Source of the DNA: Duganella levis
Lineage (GTDB): Bacteria; Pseudomonadota; Gammaproteobacteria; Burkholderiales; Burkholderiaceae_D
Reading direction: 5' to 3'
Assembly (NCBI RefSeq): GCF_009857605.1
Contig: NZ_WWCT01000001.1
Coordinates: 62,001-126,000, forward strand
Length of the DNA: 64,000 nucleotides
Shown piece after piece: positions 60,690 through 64,000 of this stretch. Positions within the stretch are counted from its first letter, which is position 1. Every line of letters starts with the position of its first letter. The notes under the pieces are model-generated. The model saw only the letters and a program-made list of their open reading frames with translations, had not been told where the DNA came from and ran no database searches. A program made the position numbers and the translations under genes.

Positions 60690-60891
60690 AGAAGACAGTC
60701 CGATAGGGAATAGTTTTGCAGCAGTAAATATTAGCATCGGGACCGTCGTCTGCGACGCCTTTAGCCGCCTACCGGCCTTGTTTAGCGAGCGATGACGCAA
60801 CAGGGCGACTGCGGAGCGAAATATTTTTTCGGTGGAGGTTCCCTTTTGCCGCGCTGGCGTGTCAAGGCTGGTAATCATCAACTGACACGAA

Positions 60892-63363
60892 ATGGATTTC
60901 AGCATGTTCGCATCACGTTTTCCTCTGCTACGCCCCTTGACCCTGTCCATTCACCTGGCTTGCATCGGGCTGGCGCTCGCCGGCGCTGCTGCGGCGCAGA
61001 TGCCGGCTGCCGTCGCCGCCTCGCAGCGTTTCGACATTCCCGCCGGGCCGCTGGGCGTGGCTTTGCGCCAGTTTGCCGACAAGGCCAACATTCTGCTGTC
61101 GTCGGACGCGCGCCTGACGCAGGACAAGAACAGCCCCGGCCTGCACGCGGTGGCGACGCCGGCGCAGGGCTTGCAGCAGTTGCTGAGCGGTAGCGGCCTG
61201 GCGGCGGTGGCGCAGGCCGACGGCAGCTTCGTGCTCCGCGCGGCCGACGCCACCCCAGCGCCCGGTATCAAGTCTCCGGCGGCCGCCACGGAACCGGCGG
61301 TCATGGCGGAAGTGGTCGTACTGGGCGAGCGGTCGACACAAGCGGATGGCAGCTACCGTCCCGTACCCAGCAAATCCGCGCTGCACTCGGACATGAGCAC
61401 GCTGGATGCGCCGCAGGTGCTGAACGTGGTGGCCGCCCAGGTCATCAGCGACCAGCGGCCGCGCAATCTGGACGACGCGCTGGCCAATGTCAGTGGCATC
61501 ACCCAGGGCAACACGCTGGCCGGTACTCAGGACACCATCATGAAGCGTGGCTTCGGCGGCAACCGCGACGGCTCCATCATGCACAACGGCATGCCGCTAG
61601 TGCAGGGCAGGGGGATGAACGCCGCCGCCGAAAGCGTGGAAGTACTGAAAGGCCCGGCCTCGCTGTTGTACGGCATTATGGACCCGGGCGGCGTGGTCAA
61701 CGTGGTTAGCAAGAAGCCGTTGCTGGAGCAGAGCACCAGCCTGTCGGTACTCGCTTCGACTTACGGTGACGGTAAGAACGGTGGCGGCGTCACGCTGGAC
61801 AGTACCGGCGCCATCGGTACGGCCGGCCTGGCGTACCGCGTCATTGTCGATCACGTCAACGAAGACTACTGGCGCAATTTCGGCCGCCATCGCGAGACGC
61901 TGTTCGCGCCGTCGCTGGCCTGGTATGCCAAGGATACGCAGGTAGTGTTGTCGTACGAGCACCGACAGTTCCTGTACCCGTTTGATCGCGGCACGGCGCT
62001 CGACCCGCGCACCAATGCGCCGCTGGACATTCCGATCACGCGCCGCCTGGACGAGCCATTCAATGTGATGGATGGCCGCTCCGATCTCGGCCAACTGACC
62101 GTCGACCAGCAACTGAACAAGGAGTGGAAGGCCCACCTTGGCGTCAGCTACAACCGCGAAGTCTACGACGCCAACCAGCTGCGCGTGAATGGCGTCAACC
62201 TCAACACCGGCACGCTGGTGCGCAGCAACGACGCCACGCACGGCGCCATTTCCACCGACAGCTACGGCTTGTTCTACCTGCAAGGGTCGCTGAACCTGGC
62301 CGGCCTGCACCACGAAATGCAGATCGGTAGCGACATCGAATACCGCCGCATCTTCCGCGCCGACCTGCTGCGTCAGGCGACCACCAGCACCTTCTCGTAC
62401 CTGAATCCGGTCTACGGCACCGAGGCGCCGTCGGCCACCGTATCTGCCAGTGACAGTGACCAGAGCGACCAGCTGCACGACAAATCGGTATTCGCGCAGG
62501 ACAGCATCTACCTGACCGACCGCTGGATCGTTTCCGCCGGTGCGCGTTATCAGGACTACCAGCAGATCGCCGGCCGTGGCCGTCCATTCACGGCCAACAC
62601 CAATACCGACAGTTCGAAGTGGCTGCCGAAAGCCGGCGTGGTGTACAAGCTGTCGCCGACCTGGTCCCTGTACGGCAGCTATACCGAATCGCTCAAGCCG
62701 GCATCGACCATCGCGCCGCTGAGCACCGGCGTGGTGATCGACTCGGCGGTGCTGCCGGAGCAGGCCAAGGCGTGGGAGGCGGGCGTCAAGCTGGCCAATC
62801 CGGCCGGTTTCTCGGGCAGCGTGGCGCTGTTCAATATCGACAAGAAGAATGTGCTGGTCTCGCAGTTCAACGACATCACCAAGCTGACCGACTGGCGCAC
62901 CGCCGGCGCGGCCCGCGCGCGCGGGCTGGAGGCCGATATCTCGGGCCGCCTGAGCCGCAGTTGGAACCTGATCGGCAGCTACGCCTACACCGACGCCATC
63001 ACCACCAAAGACCCGCTGTACCAAGGCTTTCGCCTGTGGAACGTAGCGCGCCAAACCGCCTCGCTGTCGGCTGCGTATGACGCCGGCGCGGTGTTCGGCG
63101 ACGACAAGCTGCGTACCGGCATCGGCGCGCACTATGTCGGCAAGCGCGCCGGCGATTCGGCCAACAGCTTCATGTTGCCGGCCTATACGGTGGCCGACGG
63201 GTTCGCGACCTACGATACCCGTATCGGCGGCCGCAGCGTGCGCTTCCAGCTGAACGTCAAGAACCTGTTCGACCGCCACTACTACCCATCCAGCGTCAAC
63301 AAGTACTTTGTCTCGGTGGGTGATGCGCGCCAGATTTCGCTGCTGACCACGCTGGACTTTTAA
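60892..63363 (+). CDS. TonB-dependent siderophore receptor with STN signalling domain
   Basis: An 823-residue receptor. Signal (about 1-35), STN domain (about 45-115: FDIPAGPLGVALRQFADKAN, then LSGSGLAAV), plug (about 150-270: APQVLNVVAAQVISDQRPRN, VLKGPASLLYGIMDPGGVVN), barrel to the C-terminal SLLTTLDF. The STN domain signals to an anti-sigma factor in FpvA/FecA systems, so it probably activates its own transcription through a sigma/anti-sigma pair encoded outside the window. A YncE-like gene follows 9 bases later. Confidence 0.93.
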   Translation: MDFSMFASRFPLLRPLTLSIHLACIGLALAGAAAAQMPAAVAASQRFDIPAGPLGVALRQFADKANILLSSDARLTQDKNSPGLHAVATPAQGLQQLLSGSGLAAVAQADGSFVLRAADATPAPGIKSPAAATEPAVMAEVVVLGERSTQADGSYRPVPSKSALHSDMSTLDAPQVLNVVAAQVISDQRPRNLDDALANVSGITQGNTLAGTQDTIMKRGFGGNRDGSIMHNGMPLVQGRGMNAAAESVEVLKGPASLLYGIMDPGGVVNVVSKKPLLEQSTSLSVLASTYGDGKNGGGVTLDSTGAIGTAGLAYRVIVDHVNEDYWRNFGRHRETLFAPSLAWYAKDTQVVLSYEHRQFLYPFDRGTALDPRTNAPLDIPITRRLDEPFNVMDGRSDLGQLTVDQQLNKEWKAHLGVSYNREVYDANQLRVNGVNLNTGTLVRSNDATHGAISTDSYGLFYLQGSLNLAGLHHEMQIGSDIEYRRIFRADLLRQATTSTFSYLNPVYGTEAPSATVSASDSDQSDQLHDKSVFAQDSIYLTDRWIVSAGARYQDYQQIAGRGRPFTANTNTDSSKWLPKAGVVYKLSPTWSLYGSYTESLKPASTIAPLSTGVVIDSAVLPEQAKAWEAGVKLANPAGFSGSVALFNIDKKNVLVSQFNDITKLTDWRTAGAARARGLEADISGRLSRSWNLIGSYAYTDAITTKDPLYQGFRLWNVARQTASLSAAYDAGAVFGDDKLRTGIGAHYVGKRAGDSANSFMLPAYTVADGFATYDTRIGGRSVRFQLNVKNLFDRHYYPSSVNKYFVSVGDARQISLLTTLDF

Positions 63364-63372
63364 GGAGCCGTC

Positions 63373-64000
63373 ATGACCGCATTGCACATCACCGTATCCC
63401 GGCTGCTGGCCGGCCTGATGCTGGGCCTGGCCGGAATGGCAGCCCACGCCGATGACGGCCTGCTGGCCCGCATCGAACACAGCGCCGTGTTGCCGGGCAG
63501 CGGCCACAGCTGGGGCTTCGCCGCGCTGGACCCGTCGCGGCCCTACCTGTGGATCGCCCGCCGCGAGAACGGTCTGACCGTGTTCGACGTCGCCAAACAG
63601 AAGCCGGTGAGCACAGTGGAGGGCGGCGCCGGCGCCAACGGCGTGGCCTTCGTGCCGGCCGCGGACCGCGCCTACGTCGCCAACACCGACGGCACGCTGG
63701 GCATCGTGCGACTGTCGGACATGCACCAGCTGCGCCGCCTGGCCGTCAGCGACGCCAACCTGAACACCGCCATGCTGGAGCCGGTCAGCGGCAAAGTGTG
63801 GCTGACCAGCGGCCGCCGGGCGTCGCGCTCGACCGTGTATGTGCTCGATCCGGCAAGCGACAGCATCGTGGCGCAGCACGACTTCGACATCAAGAAAATC
63901 GATCCGCCGCTGGCCCTGGGCGACGGTTCGGTGATGGTGCCGATGCGCGACGAAGGCAAGCTGCTGAGGCTGGCCGGCGACACGCTGGCGGTGCAGTCCA
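63373..64000 (+). CDS. YncE-like beta-propeller protein (partial, cut by window end)
   Basis: The first 209 residues: a signal peptide (about 1-26) and repeated blades such as WIARRENGLTVFDVAKQKPV, AYVANTDGTLGIVRL and VYVLDPASDSIV, the pattern of seven-blade YVTN/YncE proteins. The gene continues past 64000. It starts 9 bases after the receptor stop with AAGGAG upstream, so it is co-transcribed. In Escherichia coli yncE is also next to a TonB receptor gene (yncD) and responds to iron. Confidence 0.85.
   Translation, partial: MTALHITVSRLLAGLMLGLAGMAAHADDGLLARIEHSAVLPGSGHSWGFAALDPSRPYLWIARRENGLTVFDVAKQKPVSTVEGGAGANGVAFVPAADRAYVANTDGTLGIVRLSDMHQLRRLAVSDANLNTAMLEPVSGKVWLTSGRRASRSTVYVLDPASDSIVAQHDFDIKKIDPPLALGDGSVMVPMRDEGKLLRLAGDTLAVQS

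Noticed and set aside
60690..60950. Upstream extension of the GH127 frame
   Set aside because: It overlaps the divergent receptor gene and would bury the Tat signal; the start at 60689 is better.
61597..63879. Open frame of 760 codons on the minus strand
   Set aside because: Opposite the STN receptor and the YncE-like gene, with Ala/Val/Arg/Gln-rich composition and no recognisable domain.

Overview
The window reads as chromosomal DNA of a Gram-negative, GC-rich betaproteobacterium, most likely Oxalobacteraceae (Massilia/Duganella/Janthinobacterium type). Pointers are the gene content (a methyl-accepting chemotaxis protein at each of two loci, TonB-dependent receptors, 7TMR-DISM sensor kinase, DyP/catalase-like heme proteins), codon use, and a decayed tRNA-Cys/tRNA-Gly pair of the kind found in the betaproteobacterial Gly-Cys-Leu tRNA cluster. 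The taxon is an inference from content; no rRNA or marker gene is present.

Layout. 1-5824: signalling block (FixJ-like regulator and 7TMR-DISM kinase on minus; diguanylate cyclase and chemoreceptor on plus). 5821-10140: decayed accessory region holding fragments of a GH92 mannosidase, an aromatic-acid MFS transporter, a zinc-type oxidoreductase and a sugar-binding protein, a tandem 12-bp repeat, decayed tRNA-Cys and tRNA-Gly with an intact terminator, an M28 peptidase, a dispersed repeat and an IS110/IS1111 element with a probable bridge-RNA region. 10301-18565: a two-component system divergent from a five-gene CzcCBA-like RND efflux operon, with three 11-bp-spaced TTAAG-type boxes between them. 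18844-21545: a second chemoreceptor and two unknown small genes. 21610-26499: ClC channel, a second two-component system and an orphan pstS with a Pho box. 26547-30126: serine hydrolase and a second decayed patch (deleted tyrosine recombinase, ArgP-type fragment, small lipoprotein, second copy of the dispersed repeat). 30127-35696: SDR, frameshifted AraC regulator, substrate-binding protein, LysE exporter, AraC regulator, second serine hydrolase. 35844-40621: a heme-peroxide cluster (catalase-like peroxidase plus cytochrome b561, facing an operon of catalase-like protein, unknown protein and DyP peroxidase). 40765-44877: hydrolase, SLAC1 channel, GlxA regulator. 45185-53433: glycine-betaine transporter with a fused permease/binding protein, DASS transporter, CPBP protease, AspT-type transporter, D-lactate dehydrogenase. 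53430-64000: acid phosphatase with a TonB receptor under a probable Pho box, a Fur-box TonB receptor, a Tat-exported GH127 enzyme, and an STN-type siderophore receptor followed by a YncE-like beta-propeller cut by the window end.

How the parts work together. The most coherent inferred physiology is phosphate scavenging (pstS and the TonB receptor/acid phosphatase operon share nearly the same Pho-box promoter), iron acquisition (two siderophore-type receptors, one Fur box), osmoprotection (ProV/ProWX), metal or solute efflux (RND operon under its divergent two-component system), and a dense set of heme enzymes acting on peroxides. No CRISPR array, rRNA, prophage or classical defence island was seen. 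The least familiar unit is the catalase-like/unknown/DyP operon with its large upstream palindrome.
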